Shown here: piece after piece, positions 31,704 to 41,651 of the stretch
Numbering within the stretch: position 1 is the stretch's first letter
How the letters are laid out: each line of letters starts with the position of its first letter
NCBI RefSeq assembly: GCF_024436175.1
Contig: NZ_JANFQP010000002.1
Span: 310,001 to 374,000, forward strand
From: Kaistella montana
Lineage (GTDB): Bacteria; Bacteroidota; Bacteroidia; Flavobacteriales; Weeksellaceae
DNA: 64,000 bases
Direction: 5' to 3'
Made by a program: the position numbers and the translations under genes
Notes under the pieces: generated by a model
The model's database searches: none
Told to the model about the DNA's origin: nothing
The model's input: only the letters and a program-made list of their open reading frames with translations

Positions 31704-33851
31704 TTACTGTTGTGCTGCCTTATTGTAAACTTCAATTCGGTAGTCTTTGATTTTGGCGTTATCCTGAAGACTTTTCAGTAAAGCCTGACCAAATTGTTGT
31801 GCGTTTTGACCAGCAATAGATTGAGCAATTTGTTTAATGTCTCCCTGTTGTTTATTGATAGTTTCAGATTTTTTCACCAAAACATAAACTCCGGTTGCAC
31901 CTTCTACAGGATTCGAAAGTTTTCCTTTTGCAACACCGAATGCTGCTCCGGCAACTTTAGGTTCCATAGCTCCCGCAAGTTGTGGGCTCAACATATTCAC
32001 TTGTGCAGATTGTTTCCCAGTTGAAAACAATTTCGCAATTTGATCTAGTGAAGTAGCTTTCGCAGCAACGATTTTATCTGAAATTTGTTTAGCGATTAAT
32101 TTATTCATCACCATCGGTTCAATTTGCTCTCTTACCGCTTCTGCATCGGCAGTTCCTGCATCTTGTACTCCATTTAGATATACAATGACTCTGTCACCAG
32201 TTCCGTCTACAGTGAAAATATCAGTATCTCCTTTTTTACGTTTTTTGTCAAAAGCCCAAGCGATGATTTCTTCATCTTTATCAGTTCCTAAACCTGGCAA
32301 TTGTCCTTGGAAACGGCCAACTTCTTTCGGATTGAAGAATTGATAGTTGTTTTTCTTAGCGACATTAGCAAAATCATTAAAGGATTTTCCTTGTACTTGC
32401 TGAATGAATTTGGTTGCTTTTGTATAAACTTCATTTTCTGTCTTGTCGGATGCTTTAATTGCTTTCACAAGGTTGGCAATTTTATAAGTCATCGCTCCCG
32501 ATTTTTTATCTTCAATATTGATGATATGATAACCGAAAGGCGTTTCTGCTATTCCTGTAGTCCCTTTTGCGTTAGAAGCAAGGAACTGTAAATATCCTGG
32601 AGCGAAAGGAGTTTCAGGAGTTGTCCAACCTACACTTCCGTTTCTTTCTACTGCGTTGGGTTCGTCAGAAAGTTTTAAACCTTCAGCAAATTTTGCTGGA
32701 TTTGCTTTGATTTGAGCCAATAAATCTTCTGCGATTTTTTTCGCTTCAGCTTGAGTTCTGGTTGCGGTAGAACGCTCAGCTCCTTTGTAAGCAATCAAAA
32801 TATGTTTTGAAAGCGTAGAATCTGAAGTTTTTTTGTCTAATAATTTAGAAACAACATAGAAATTTTGTTCTTTATAAGGTCCGAAAGTTGTTCCAGGACT
32901 TGCCGTTGCTACTTTGTCTTTAATTCCTGCAGGAAGTTGGTTTGCAGAAAAATACTGAGGATTGAAAGGCATATCCGAATTTAACGCCACAAACATTGAA
33001 TCGTTAGCTGTGTTTTGGAAATTTTCTTTTCCTCCACTCATTTCGGTTCCTTGTGCATAAAGTTTGTTGATTTCTGCAAGAGTCGCAGCATCGTCAGTCG
33101 CGCTTGCTGCAGCTGGGAAATATACAACACCTATGTTTCTGCTCGCATCTCTTTTGAACATGATCGGGTGTGCTTTGATATAATTTTCCAAATCCTGTGT
33201 AGAAACTTTTATTGGATTTTTCTGTGCGTAAGCGTTATAATCAACTTTTACATAATCGATATTAGCAAGCTGATCTCTTTGCTTCATCATTTCCTCCGCT
33301 TCTTTTTTGCTCACGGTAATTCCGGTAGAAACGTTTGCAAAAAGCTGTCTCGCCATCATTCTGTATTCAATTGATTTTTTTGTTTTCAACCAATTGTTAT
33401 ACATTTCCACATTTCCGCTGTTTTTCAGTTCTTCGATTTGTTTTTTTATTTCCTGACTTTTAAAATTGCCTTTAGCATCAAAGTTATCAGGATTTTGTGC
33501 AAACATAGGATCATACTGAAGCTGATTCCAGAACATTTCATCAGTCAATGTAAGACCCATTTTTTCAAACTGTTGTTTGATTAATTTGGATTGCACCAAC
33601 ATTTGCCAAGCTTGCTCTTCCAAACCTTTGGTTGGTTGGCCTTGTTGTTGAGCCTGTTGCTGAAGCATGAAAAGTTGATCATCAAAATCTTCTTTTGAAA
33701 TTTCTTCTCCATTTACTTTTCCGAAAACACCTGGATTTGCACCAAACAGCTTCTCTAAACTATCTGGATTTACTACGAAAGCCAACATCGCCAATGCGAT
33801 AATTCCCATCAAAAGCCAAGGTCTGTTTCTAATCTGTCCTAAAACTGCCAT
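31704..33851 (-). CDS. PpiD/SurA-type periplasmic peptidyl-prolyl isomerase
   Basis: A 715-residue foldase anchored by one N-terminal helix (LLMGIIALAMLAFVV). The SurA-N-like chaperone region covers about residues 35-220 and a parvulin PPIase domain about 335-440 (LSKHILIAYKG ... FAEGLKLSDEPNAVERNGSVGW ... TPFGYHIINIED). A second, degenerate PPIC-like region may follow. It helps fold outer-membrane proteins leaving the Sec channel. The length fits the large flavobacterial members. TATTTTCG on the minus strand at 33886-33879 is a possible -7 element. Confidence 0.88.
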   Translation of the reverse strand: MAVLGQIRNRPWLLMGIIALAMLAFVVNPDSLEKLFGANPGVFGKVNGEEISKEDFDDQLFMLQQQAQQQGQPTKGLEEQAWQMLVQSKLIKQQFEKMGLTLTDEMFWNQLQYDPMFAQNPDNFDAKGNFKSQEIKKQIEELKNSGNVEMYNNWLKTKKSIEYRMMARQLFANVSTGITVSKKEAEEMMKQRDQLANIDYVKVDYNAYAQKNPIKVSTQDLENYIKAHPIMFKRDASRNIGVVYFPAAASATDDAATLAEINKLYAQGTEMSGGKENFQNTANDSMFVALNSDMPFNPQYFSANQLPAGIKDKVATASPGTTFGPYKEQNFYVVSKLLDKKTSDSTLSKHILIAYKGAERSTATRTQAEAKKIAEDLLAQIKANPAKFAEGLKLSDEPNAVERNGSVGWTTPETPFAPGYLQFLASNAKGTTGIAETPFGYHIINIEDKKSGAMTYKIANLVKAIKASDKTENEVYTKATKFIQQVQGKSFNDFANVAKKNNYQFFNPKEVGRFQGQLPGLGTDKDEEIIAWAFDKKRKKGDTDIFTVDGTGDRVIVYLNGVQDAGTADAEAVREQIEPMVMNKLIAKQISDKIVAAKATSLDQIAKLFSTGKQSAQVNMLSPQLAGAMEPKVAGAAFGVAKGKLSNPVEGATGVYVLVKKSETINKQQGDIKQIAQSIAGQNAQQFGQALLKSLQDNAKIKDYRIEVYNKAAQQ

Positions 33852-33970
33852 TTTATTTATATAATTTTTATCAGTGTGCGAAAATACACATTTTTAACAG
33901 ATTAAGAAAAAAATTAATCCTTTTAAAAATAATTTTTACCAAAAAAGGAAATTTTGTCCAAATTATCTAA

Positions 33971-33985
33971 TGGCACAATGCTTGT
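33971..33985 (+). promoter_or_regulatory. Sigma-54-like sequence in the lon upstream region
   Basis: TGGCAC-AATGC-TTGT fits the -24/-12 layout (GG, ten bases, then G) but has GT instead of GC at -12. It lies about 100 bases before the lon start. It could be chance. Confidence 0.22.
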
Positions 33986-34060
33986 GAAATTACATGCACC
34001 TAATTATTTTAGGGAGTTTCAGAGCAAAACTTTTAATTTGCTTATTAATCGATTAAAATA

Positions 34061-34079
34061 AAATGACAATTTGTCATTT
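34061..34079. promoter_or_regulatory. Perfect dyad just before lon (candidate operator)
   Basis: AAATGACA-ATT-TGTCATTT is an 8-3-8 inverted repeat ending ten bases before the lon ATG. Its size suits a dimeric repressor, or a small hairpin over the translation start. Confidence 0.45.
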
Positions 34080-34088
34080 ACTAATATT

Positions 34089-36494
34089 ATGACAGAATTT
34101 GACGACCTCAATTTTGATGAAATGATGGATGATGGTTTCAGTATTGTAGCTGAGGAAATAAATATCGCTGATGTGATGGAAGCCTCCCAGAATACAGAAC
34201 AAAAAATTTTCCCGATTTTACCGGTAAGAAATATGGTGATGTTCCCAAAAGTGGTTATTCCCATCACTGCAGGCCGCGAAAAATCGATAAAACTCTTGGA
34301 AGATGCCCAGAAAAACAATGAATTGATCGGGATTATCAGCCAGAATAATTCAAGCATTGAAAATCCTACAGAGAATGATCTGTACAAAACCGGTACTTTA
34401 GCAAAGATTATCAAAATCATTAAACTTCCTGAAGGTAATGTCACAGCAATTACTCGTGGATTCCAGAGATTTACCGTTAAAAAATTCACTGAATCCAAAC
34501 CTTATTTTAAAGCGGAAATCTCCAAACTTAAAGAGGTTAATTCTAAAAAAACTGAAGAATATGCTGCGCTTTTAGAAAACATTAAAGATTTAGCTTTAAA
34601 AATTGTGGATTTGGATCCAAATATCCCAAATGCAGCAAATTTCGCCATCAAAAACATGAGCGACAACGAAGATTTGCTCAACTTTATCTGCACAAATGCG
34701 AATTTTTCTCCCGCAGAAAAGCAAAAACTTCTGGAAGAAAAACACTTGATGAATCGCGCGCAGAAATGCTACGAACTGATGCATAATGATTTCAGAAAAC
34801 TGGAACTTCGCAACCAAATTCATCAGAAAACCAATCGAGAACTGGACAAAAGCCAAAGAGAATATTTCCTAAACCAGCAAATGCGCGCCATTCAGGAAGA
34901 ACTTGGCGGCGGACCAGAATCCGATGTTGAAGAACTTTTGCAAAAAGCAAAAAAATTAAATTGGAGCGAAGAAGTCGAAAATCATTTCCAAAAAGAAATC
35001 AACCGCCTTCAGCGACAAAATCCGAATTCGCCCGACTATAATGTTCAGCGAAATTACCTCGATTTTTTCACCGAACTTCCTTGGGAATCTTATTCGAAAG
35101 ACATTTTCGACATTAGTAAAGCCGAAAAAGTTCTCGACAAAGCACATTTTGGATTAGAAGATATTAAGAAAAGAATTTTAGAACACATGGCTGTTCTGAA
35201 ACTCAAAAACAACATGAAATCTCCAATTTTATGTTTGGTAGGTCCTCCGGGAGTTGGTAAAACTTCACTCGGAAAATCCGTTGCAGACGCACTTGGGAGA
35301 AAATATGTAAGAGTTTCTTTAGGTGGTTTGCATGATGAATCCGAAATCCGAGGACACAGAAAAACTTATATCGGAGCGATGGCGGGTAGAATTTTGCAAT
35401 CCATAAAAAAAGCCGGCACCTCCAATCCGGTGATTGTTTTGGATGAAATTGATAAAATCGGACAGGGAATTCACGGAGATCCAAGTTCCGCATTGCTCGA
35501 AGTTCTCGATCCTGAACAGAATAATTCGTTCTACGACAATTTCTTGGAGATGGGTTACGATCTTTCTAAAGTAATGTTTATCGCAACTGCAAACTCGCTT
35601 TCAACCGTACAAAGACCTTTGCTGGATCGAATGGAAATCATTGAAATAGCTGGTTATACTTTGGAAGAAAAAGTAGAAATTGCCAAAAGGCATTTGATTA
35701 AAAAACAACAGGAAGAAAACGGACTTGACACAAAATCTTTCAAACTCGGAAATCCAGAACTGAAACATATTATTGATGCCCACACCTCCGAAAGTGGCGT
35801 GCGCGGTTTGGAAAAGCAAATTGCTTCCGTCGCGAGATGGGTGGCTTTGCAAACTGCTTTGGAAAATGAATACAATCCGAAAATCACTATAGATAAAATT
35901 GATGAAATTTTGGGTGTTCCGAGACCAAAAAGTTTATCCGAAATCACCGGCGTTCCCGGTGTAGTAACCGGTTTGGCATGGACTCAAGTTGGTGGAGATA
36001 TTCTTTTTATCGAAAGTATTCTAAGTGAAGGGAAAGGAAATCTTTCGATGACGGGAAATCTGGGAACGGTAATGAAAGAATCCGCAACCATCGCATTGGA
36101 ATACATCAAAGCTAAGCACGATGAATTGGGAATTTCTTCAGAAGATATTCAGAAAAAAAACATTCACGTTCACGTTCCGGAAGGCGCGACGCCAAAAGAC
36201 GGTCCATCTGCAGGAATCGCGATGCTTACTTCGATTGTTTCAAGTTTTAAAAACAAAAAGGTAAAATCTCACCTTGCGATGACCGGCGAAATCACCCTTC
36301 GCGGGAAAGTACTTCCAGTAGGCGGAATTAAAGAAAAATTATTGGCTGCAGCAAGAGCAGGAATCACTGAAATCATCTTGTGTGAAGCCAACAGAAAAGA
36401 CGTGGAAGAAATTAAAAAAGATTATTTAAAAACCTTGAAAATCAATTACGTAAACCGAATGAGCGAAGTAATTGAGCTGGCGATTGAAAAATAA
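34089..36494 (+). CDS. lon: ATP-dependent protease Lon (endopeptidase La)
   Basis: An 801-residue cytosolic protease. Domains: LON substrate-binding N-domain (about residues 35-240, starting PILPVRNMVMFPKVVIPI), coiled-coil region, AAA+ module with Walker A GPPGVGKTS (about 385) and Walker B VIVLDEIDKI (about 450), and the protease domain with catalytic Ser in PKDGPSAGIAML (about 706) and Lys in GKVLPVGGIKEKLLAA (about 749). The start is placed at ATG 34089 (MTEFDDLNFDEMMDDG); a TTG six codons earlier lies in the dyad. It degrades misfolded and regulatory proteins. Confidence 0.96.
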   Translation: MTEFDDLNFDEMMDDGFSIVAEEINIADVMEASQNTEQKIFPILPVRNMVMFPKVVIPITAGREKSIKLLEDAQKNNELIGIISQNNSSIENPTENDLYKTGTLAKIIKIIKLPEGNVTAITRGFQRFTVKKFTESKPYFKAEISKLKEVNSKKTEEYAALLENIKDLALKIVDLDPNIPNAANFAIKNMSDNEDLLNFICTNANFSPAEKQKLLEEKHLMNRAQKCYELMHNDFRKLELRNQIHQKTNRELDKSQREYFLNQQMRAIQEELGGGPESDVEELLQKAKKLNWSEEVENHFQKEINRLQRQNPNSPDYNVQRNYLDFFTELPWESYSKDIFDISKAEKVLDKAHFGLEDIKKRILEHMAVLKLKNNMKSPILCLVGPPGVGKTSLGKSVADALGRKYVRVSLGGLHDESEIRGHRKTYIGAMAGRILQSIKKAGTSNPVIVLDEIDKIGQGIHGDPSSALLEVLDPEQNNSFYDNFLEMGYDLSKVMFIATANSLSTVQRPLLDRMEIIEIAGYTLEEKVEIAKRHLIKKQQEENGLDTKSFKLGNPELKHIIDAHTSESGVRGLEKQIASVARWVALQTALENEYNPKITIDKIDEILGVPRPKSLSEITGVPGVVTGLAWTQVGGDILFIESILSEGKGNLSMTGNLGTVMKESATIALEYIKAKHDELGISSEDIQKKNIHVHVPEGATPKDGPSAGIAMLTSIVSSFKNKKVKSHLAMTGEITLRGKVLPVGGIKEKLLAAARAGITEIILCEANRKDVEEIKKDYLKTLKINYVNRMSEVIELAIEK

Positions 36495-36548
36495 TTTTAA
36501 AAGGAACAAATAAAATAAGTAATTTTATTTTCAATTAAAAACTTTATT

Positions 36549-36929
36549 ATGAAAATTGTAAAACTCATTTTATTCTCGCTTTTCGCGTTAATGTTCATCA
36601 ATGCTGGACTCGACAAATTTTTCCACTATATGCCGATGCCGGAAAACATGCCTGAAGAAATGCAGAAAGTAGGAACAGCATTCATGCAGATTCCTTGGTT
36701 AATGCCATTAATAGGGATTACCGAAATAATCGGCGGTATTTTAGTACTTTACCCCAAAACAAGAACTTTGGGCGCCATCGTTCTTTTACCGGTGATGGTC
36801 GGTATTATCACGCACAACTTCACCGTTGCGCCTTCCGGAAGTGGTATCGGAGTGGGTTTAGTAATGCTTGTCATCAATATTTGGTTACTTTTTGATAACA
36901 AAGAAAAGCTAAAAGCCATTTTCAGTTAA
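36549..36929 (+). CDS. DoxX family membrane protein
   Basis: A 126-residue protein with four membrane helices. The N-terminus LILFSLFALMFINAGLDKFFHYMPMPENMPEEMQ and MPLIGITEIIGGILVLYPKTRTLGAIVLLPVMVGIITHNF fit the DoxX fold. The family has been tied to quinone/thiol redox and stress, but many members, like this one, have no assigned role. It lies 54 bases after lon and ends at a terminator. Confidence 0.82.
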   Translation: MKIVKLILFSLFALMFINAGLDKFFHYMPMPENMPEEMQKVGTAFMQIPWLMPLIGITEIIGGILVLYPKTRTLGAIVLLPVMVGIITHNFTVAPSGSGIGVGLVMLVINIWLLFDNKEKLKAIFS

Positions 36930-36958
36930 TATTAAATTTAAGATAAACAACAAACTTC

Positions 36959-36985
36959 ACCTTCGGATTTTCCGGAGGTTTTTAT
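36959..36985 (+). terminator. Rho-independent terminator after the DoxX gene
   Basis: ACCTTCGGA and TCCGGAGGT form a 9-bp stem with one G-U pair around TTT, then a T-rich tail. Confidence 0.78.
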
Positions 36986-36992
36986 TTTTCCG

Positions 36993-37000
36993 TAAATTTG
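36993..37000 (+). promoter_or_regulatory. -7 element (TAAATTTG) of pgi
   Basis: Full TAnnTTTG match, 34 bases before the pgi ATG and directly after the terminator. Confidence 0.5.
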
Positions 37001-37034
37001 TGGCGTTTTAATTCTCATTTTTCATTAAAAACAT

Positions 37035-38675
37035 ATGTTACCAAAAATAAATCCTACCCAAACTTCCGCGTGGAAAGCTTTAAACCAACATTTTGCTGAC
37101 ACCGATTTTGATCTTCGTTCCCTTTTCCAAAACAACCCGGAGCGTTTTCATCAATTTTCAAGAGTACGCCCGAATTATTTATTCGATTTTTCTAAAAACC
37201 TTATTAATGACGAAACTTTTGAATTATTAATAAAATTAGCAGAAGAATGCGAACTGAAATCTTCAATCGACAAAATGTTTTCTGGAGATAAAATCAATGA
37301 AACCGAAGGAAGAGCAGTTCTACATACAGCTTTAAGAGATTTTTCAGGCAAAGAAATTTTGATTGATGGCAAAAACATAAAACCAGGAATTGAAAAAGTT
37401 CTGAACCAAATGAAAACCTTTTCTGAAAAAATAATTTCGGGAGAACACAAAGGATTTTCAGGCAAGGAAATCACCGATGTTGTCAATATCGGAATCGGTG
37501 GATCTGATCTTGGTCCGGTGATGGTTTGCTCGGCTTTGAAACACTTCAAAACCCGATTAAATGTGCATTTCGTATCAAATGTCGATGGAAATCACATCGC
37601 AGAAGTTGTGAAAAACCTCAATCCGGAAACTACCCTTTTCATCATCGCTTCGAAAACTTTTACCACTCAAGAAACGATGACCAATGCAGAAACAGCAAAA
37701 AATTGGTTTCTAAAATCCGGAAAACAAGAAGATGTCGCAAAACATTTTGTGGCTTTATCAACTAATATTCAATCAGTTAAAAGCTTCGGAATCGCAGAAG
37801 AAAACATTTTCGAATTTTGGGATTGGGTTGGCGGAAGATATTCGCTTTGGAGCGCGATCGGTTTAAGCATCTCTCTAGCCGTAGGTTACGAAAATTTCGA
37901 GCAATTACTGAAAGGCGCACACGACACTGATGTTCATTTTCAAACTGCGGATTTCAAGGAAAATATTCCTGTATTGATGGCGCTTTTGGGAGTTTGGTAT
38001 CGAAATTTCTTTAATTCTGCAACGTATGCAATTTTGCCATATTCACAATATTTAGATCGTTTTCCGGCCTATCTTCAACAAGGCGATATGGAAAGTAATG
38101 GAAAATGTGTGGACAGAAACGGCGAATTTGTGGATTACGAAACCGGTCCAATTATTTGGGGAGAACCGGGAACTAATGGTCAACACGCATTTTATCAACT
38201 GATTCACCAAGGAACTGAGCTGATTCCGGCAGATTTTATTGCTTATGTGAAATCTTGCAATCCGGTTTCTGATCATCAGGAAAAACTTTTGGCGAACTTT
38301 TTTGCACAAACTGAAGCTTTAGCATTTGGAAAAACCGAGGAAGAAGTTGTTGCAGAATTTGAAAATCAAGGCAAAAAAGAAGAAGAATATAACCATTTGG
38401 TAAATTATAAAGTCTTCCACGGAAACACTCCAACAAATTCACTGTTATTCAACGAATTAACTCCATTTTCATTAGGTCAATTAATTGCACTTTATGAACA
38501 TAAAATCTTTGTTCAAGGTGTAATTTGGAATGTTTTCAGTTTTGATCAATTTGGAGTAGAATTAGGAAAAGTTTTAGCAGGAAAAGTACTTTCAGAGCTT
38601 GAAAATGAAGCAGTTGTAACATCCCACGATTCTTCTACCAATGGTTTGATGAATTATTTTAAGGAAAATAAATAA
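37035..38675 (+). CDS. pgi: Glucose-6-phosphate isomerase
   Basis: A 546-residue cytosolic enzyme of glycolysis and gluconeogenesis. Signature sites are [30 protein letters not shown] for phosphate binding, the catalytic Glu in QGDMESNGK, His in [21 protein letters not shown] and the C-terminal Lys region. The length is normal for the long bacterial form. It begins a run of genes on the plus strand (pgi, folD, queE). Confidence 0.96.
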   Translation: MLPKINPTQTSAWKALNQHFADTDFDLRSLFQNNPERFHQFSRVRPNYLFDFSKNLINDETFELLIKLAEECELKSSIDKMFSGDKINETEGRAVLHTALRDFSGKEILIDGKNIKPGIEKVLNQMKTFSEKIISGEHKGFSGKEITDVVNIGIGGSDLGPVMVCSALKHFKTRLNVHFVSNVDGNHIAEVVKNLNPETTLFIIASKTFTTQETMTNAETAKNWFLKSGKQEDVAKHFVALSTNIQSVKSFGIAEENIFEFWDWVGGRYSLWSAIGLSISLAVGYENFEQLLKGAHDTDVHFQTADFKENIPVLMALLGVWYRNFFNSATYAILPYSQYLDRFPAYLQQGDMESNGKCVDRNGEFVDYETGPIIWGEPGTNGQHAFYQLIHQGTELIPADFIAYVKSCNPVSDHQEKLLANFFAQTEALAFGKTEEEVVAEFENQGKKEEEYNHLVNYKVFHGNTPTNSLLFNELTPFSLGQLIALYEHKIFVQGVIWNVFSFDQFGVELGKVLAGKVLSELENEAVVTSHDSSTNGLMNYFKENK

Positions 38676-38703
38676 TCTGAAATCAATAAAAAGTAAAAAT
38701 AAA

Positions 38704-39588
38704 ATGGCACAAATCCTCGACGGTCTAAAAGTTTCGAAAGAAATAAAACAGGAAATCCGCGCAGATGTAGAAAAAATCATCGCGAGCAAAAGACGAGCTC
38801 CACATTTGGTGGCAATTTTAGTCGGAAACAACGGCGCGAGCATCGCTTATGTAAACAATAAAATAAAGGATTGCAAGGAAGTTGGTTTTAAATCTTCTTT
38901 GGTGAAATTTCCGAGTACCGTTTCGGAATCTGAACTTTTAGAAAAAATTGATGAACTCAACAAATCGAAAGATGTAGATGGATTTATCGTGCAATTGCCT
39001 TTGCCTAAACAAATCGATCAGGAGAAAATCATCATGGCGATTGATCCCCGAAAAGATGTGGATGGTTTTCACCCAGAAAATTTCGGAAAAATGGCTTTGG
39101 AAATGGACACTTTCCTACCCGCAACTCCGTATGGAATTCTCACATTGTTAGAACGTTACGGAATCGAAACCAAAGGAAAACATTGTGTTATTATCGGAAG
39201 AAGCCGTATCGTTGGAAAACCGATGAGCATCTTGATGGGACGTAAAGATTTTCCAGGAAATTCAACGGTAACCCTCACGCATTCTTACACTCCACATATT
39301 GAAAAATTCACCCAAAACGCTGATATTGTGATCACTGCATTGGGCGATCCAAATTTCCTTAAAGCTGAAATGATCAAAGAAGGAACCGTAATCATCGACG
39401 TTGGAATTACCCGAGTTGATGACGATTCGGAGAAAGGATATCATCTCGCAGGAGACGTAGATTTCGAAAGCTGCAAAACCAAAGCTTCATGGATTACACC
39501 CGTTCCCGGCGGTGTAGGTCCGATGACCAGAGCGATGCTGATGAAAAATACCATATTAGCTTATAAAACCTCAGTTTATTATGATTAA
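38704..39588 (+). CDS. folD: Bifunctional methylene-THF dehydrogenase/cyclohydrolase
   Basis: A 294-residue cytosolic enzyme of one-carbon metabolism (5,10-methylene-THF to 10-formyl-THF). The catalytic Lys is in YVNNKIKDC (about residue 56); the family signatures are DGFIVQLPLPKQID, GRSRIVGKPMSILM for NADP binding, and TPVPGGVGPMTRAML at the end. The insertion LMGRKDFPGNSTVTLTHS is common in Bacteroidota. The last 8 bases overlap queE. Confidence 0.96.
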   Translation: MAQILDGLKVSKEIKQEIRADVEKIIASKRRAPHLVAILVGNNGASIAYVNNKIKDCKEVGFKSSLVKFPSTVSESELLEKIDELNKSKDVDGFIVQLPLPKQIDQEKIIMAIDPRKDVDGFHPENFGKMALEMDTFLPATPYGILTLLERYGIETKGKHCVIIGRSRIVGKPMSILMGRKDFPGNSTVTLTHSYTPHIEKFTQNADIVITALGDPNFLKAEMIKEGTVIIDVGITRVDDDSEKGYHLAGDVDFESCKTKASWITPVPGGVGPMTRAMLMKNTILAYKTSVYYD

Positions 39589-40213
39589 AGAAGAAGAAAA
39601 TATATTACTCAATGAAGGAAAAATGCTCCCGGTAATGGAGCATTTTTACACTTTACAAGGAGAAGGTTCCCACACCGGAAAGGCTGCCTATTTCATTCGC
39701 CTTGGCGGTTGTGACGTAGGTTGTCATTGGTGTGATGTAAAGGAAAGTTGGGATCCGAATCTTCATCCATTAATGGACACAGAAGAAATTGCACAAACTG
39801 CGGCGAAATACTGTAAAACCATCGTTTTAACCGGCGGAGAACCACTGATGTGGAATCTCGTTCCGCTCACTACCCGATTGAAGGAATTAGGCTGTACCAT
39901 TCACATCGAAACTTCCGGCGCGTATGAAATGAGCGGAATTTTGGATTGGATTACGCTTTCACCAAAAAAAACAGGTCTTCCAAAAGAAGAAATTTACCAA
40001 AAAGCCAGCGAATTGAAGGTCATTATTTTCAACAACAATGATTTTAAATTCGCAGAAGGGCAGGCTGCAAAAGTATCAGATAACTGCAAATTATATCTGC
40101 AAAGCGAATGGAGCAAAAGGAATGAAATGTATCCTAAAATTATCGATTTTATCCTTGCAAATCCGAAATGGCAAGCTTCCGTACAAACCCATAAATATTT
40201 AAATATTCCGTAA
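39581..40213 (+). CDS. queE: 7-carboxy-7-deazaguanine synthase (radical SAM)
   Basis: A 210-residue radical SAM enzyme of the queuosine pathway, turning 6-carboxy-tetrahydropterin into 7-carboxy-7-deazaguanine. The Cys motif for the 4Fe-4S cluster is CDVGCHWCDVKESW (CxxxCxxC, about residue 47), preceded by FYTLQGEGSHTGKAAYFIRLGG, the QueE hallmark, and followed by LTGGEP for SAM binding. It starts inside folD. No queC or queD is in the window. Confidence 0.93.
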   Translation: MIKEEENILLNEGKMLPVMEHFYTLQGEGSHTGKAAYFIRLGGCDVGCHWCDVKESWDPNLHPLMDTEEIAQTAAKYCKTIVLTGGEPLMWNLVPLTTRLKELGCTIHIETSGAYEMSGILDWITLSPKKTGLPKEEIYQKASELKVIIFNNNDFKFAEGQAAKVSDNCKLYLQSEWSKRNEMYPKIIDFILANPKWQASVQTHKYLNIP

Positions 40214-40247
40214 ATAATACTAAATTTACTTTTTATATAAGGGGTTT

Positions 40248-41615
40248 ATGCAAAAAATTCGATATTCTCGGTATTTTAAGGCTTTTTTCATTTTACTCGA
40301 CGTACTGGTAACTACGGGAGTATTTATGTTCTTTTTTCTGAGAAATAACGATTATCATTTTGTGCAGAAGATTTGGGAACAGAATATTCTCTTGATTCTT
40401 TTGCTCACTCTTTTTTGGATCTTATTAAGCGGAAGAACCAAACTGTACTCTGTTGCCAGGAATCTTACCTATACCATTTACTTGGAAAGGCTTGTAACGC
40501 ACATTTTTATATTCATTTTCGGAGTAATATTGTTGGCGAAAGTAAGCAATAACAGCTTCTTGAAGATGGATCGTTTCTATATTGCCATATATTTATTTTT
40601 CCTTCTATTCATCATTAAATCTTTGGTGTTTTTTACTTTAAAATATTTAAGAATTTTAGGTAAAAACTATAGAAATATTATGTTCCTGAATGATGATGCT
40701 TCCACGGAAATTCTTAAAAATATTCTCTATGAAAGAAAAGATTATGGTTTTAAAATTTTTGAATTTCCTAAAGAAGACCGTTTTAATTACGAAAAAATAA
40801 AAGAGTTTTGGAAAGAGAAAGAAATACACACTTTGTATCTCTCCTCGGAAGGGTTCACCCGCTATCAGGAGCAGGAAATTTTTCGCTTGGCAGAACGCTA
40901 TAAAGTTCGTATCTCACTCATTCCAAGCATTATGAAAAATATTTTTTTTCAATATGATTTGGATTACATAGAAATGCAGCCGATCCTTGTCCGATCTAAG
41001 TTTCCTTTAGATTACCTTACCAATATTATTTTAAAAAGAACCATAGATATCCTTTTTGCAATAATGGTCTTAGTTTTGATTTGCACATGGCTTTTCCCTC
41101 TAATTGCAATTCTAATTTTGATCGACAGCAAAGGACCTGTATTTTTTATTCAAAAAAGATATGGGTTTCATGATGAAGTTTTCCAATGTATTAAGTTCCG
41201 TACGATGTATGTAAACAATGTATCAACCATGAAAACGACACAGGAAAATGATAGAAGAATTACCAAAATTGGGCAATTTTTGAGAAAAACAAGTTTGGAT
41301 GAAATGCCACAATTCCTAAATGTTTTGCGAGGGGAAATGTCTGTAGTTGGACCAAGACCTCATATGTTGTTGGTAGATGATTTCTATAAACTAAAAATAG
41401 GAAGATATTCCGTGAGAAGCCTTGTAAAACCCGGAATTACCGGACTTGCACAAGTGAATGGATTGCGGGGAAACATTGGGGACATGGACGTTAAGATGCA
41501 AAAAAGAATCTTGGCTGATGCGTTTTACGTGAAAAACTGGAGTCTCAGTTTGGATTTTGTTATCATTTTCAAAACAATCTTTTTGGTGATTTGTGGTGAT
41601 AAAAATGCGAATTAA
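40248..41615 (+). CDS. Exopolysaccharide sugar-1-phosphate transferase (WcaJ/polyprenyl-P type)
   Basis: A 455-residue membrane protein: four N-terminal helices (about residues 12-140), a CoA-binding-like middle domain (about 145-245), a fifth helix (TIDILFAIMVLVLICTWLFPLIAILIL) and the C-terminal bacterial sugar transferase domain with KRTIDIL, GPVFFIQKRYGFHDEVFQCIKFRTM, TSLDEMPQFLNVLRGEMSVVGPRPH and KPGITGLAQVNG. It starts a glycan by moving a sugar phosphate onto undecaprenyl phosphate. It is alone here; the flippase and glycosyltransferases at 24-28 kb could act later in the same pathway (inference). Confidence 0.9.
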   Translation: MQKIRYSRYFKAFFILLDVLVTTGVFMFFFLRNNDYHFVQKIWEQNILLILLLTLFWILLSGRTKLYSVARNLTYTIYLERLVTHIFIFIFGVILLAKVSNNSFLKMDRFYIAIYLFFLLFIIKSLVFFTLKYLRILGKNYRNIMFLNDDASTEILKNILYERKDYGFKIFEFPKEDRFNYEKIKEFWKEKEIHTLYLSSEGFTRYQEQEIFRLAERYKVRISLIPSIMKNIFFQYDLDYIEMQPILVRSKFPLDYLTNIILKRTIDILFAIMVLVLICTWLFPLIAILILIDSKGPVFFIQKRYGFHDEVFQCIKFRTMYVNNVSTMKTTQENDRRITKIGQFLRKTSLDEMPQFLNVLRGEMSVVGPRPHMLLVDDFYKLKIGRYSVRSLVKPGITGLAQVNGLRGNIGDMDVKMQKRILADAFYVKNWSLSLDFVIIFKTIFLVICGDKNAN

Positions 41616-41651
41616 AAAATTTAGAAAAAAATAAAACATTAATTTAGCAGA

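Noticed and set aside
34019-34498. 159-residue ORF antisense to the lon start
   Set aside because: Covers the lon N-domain and its upstream dyad; no independent support.
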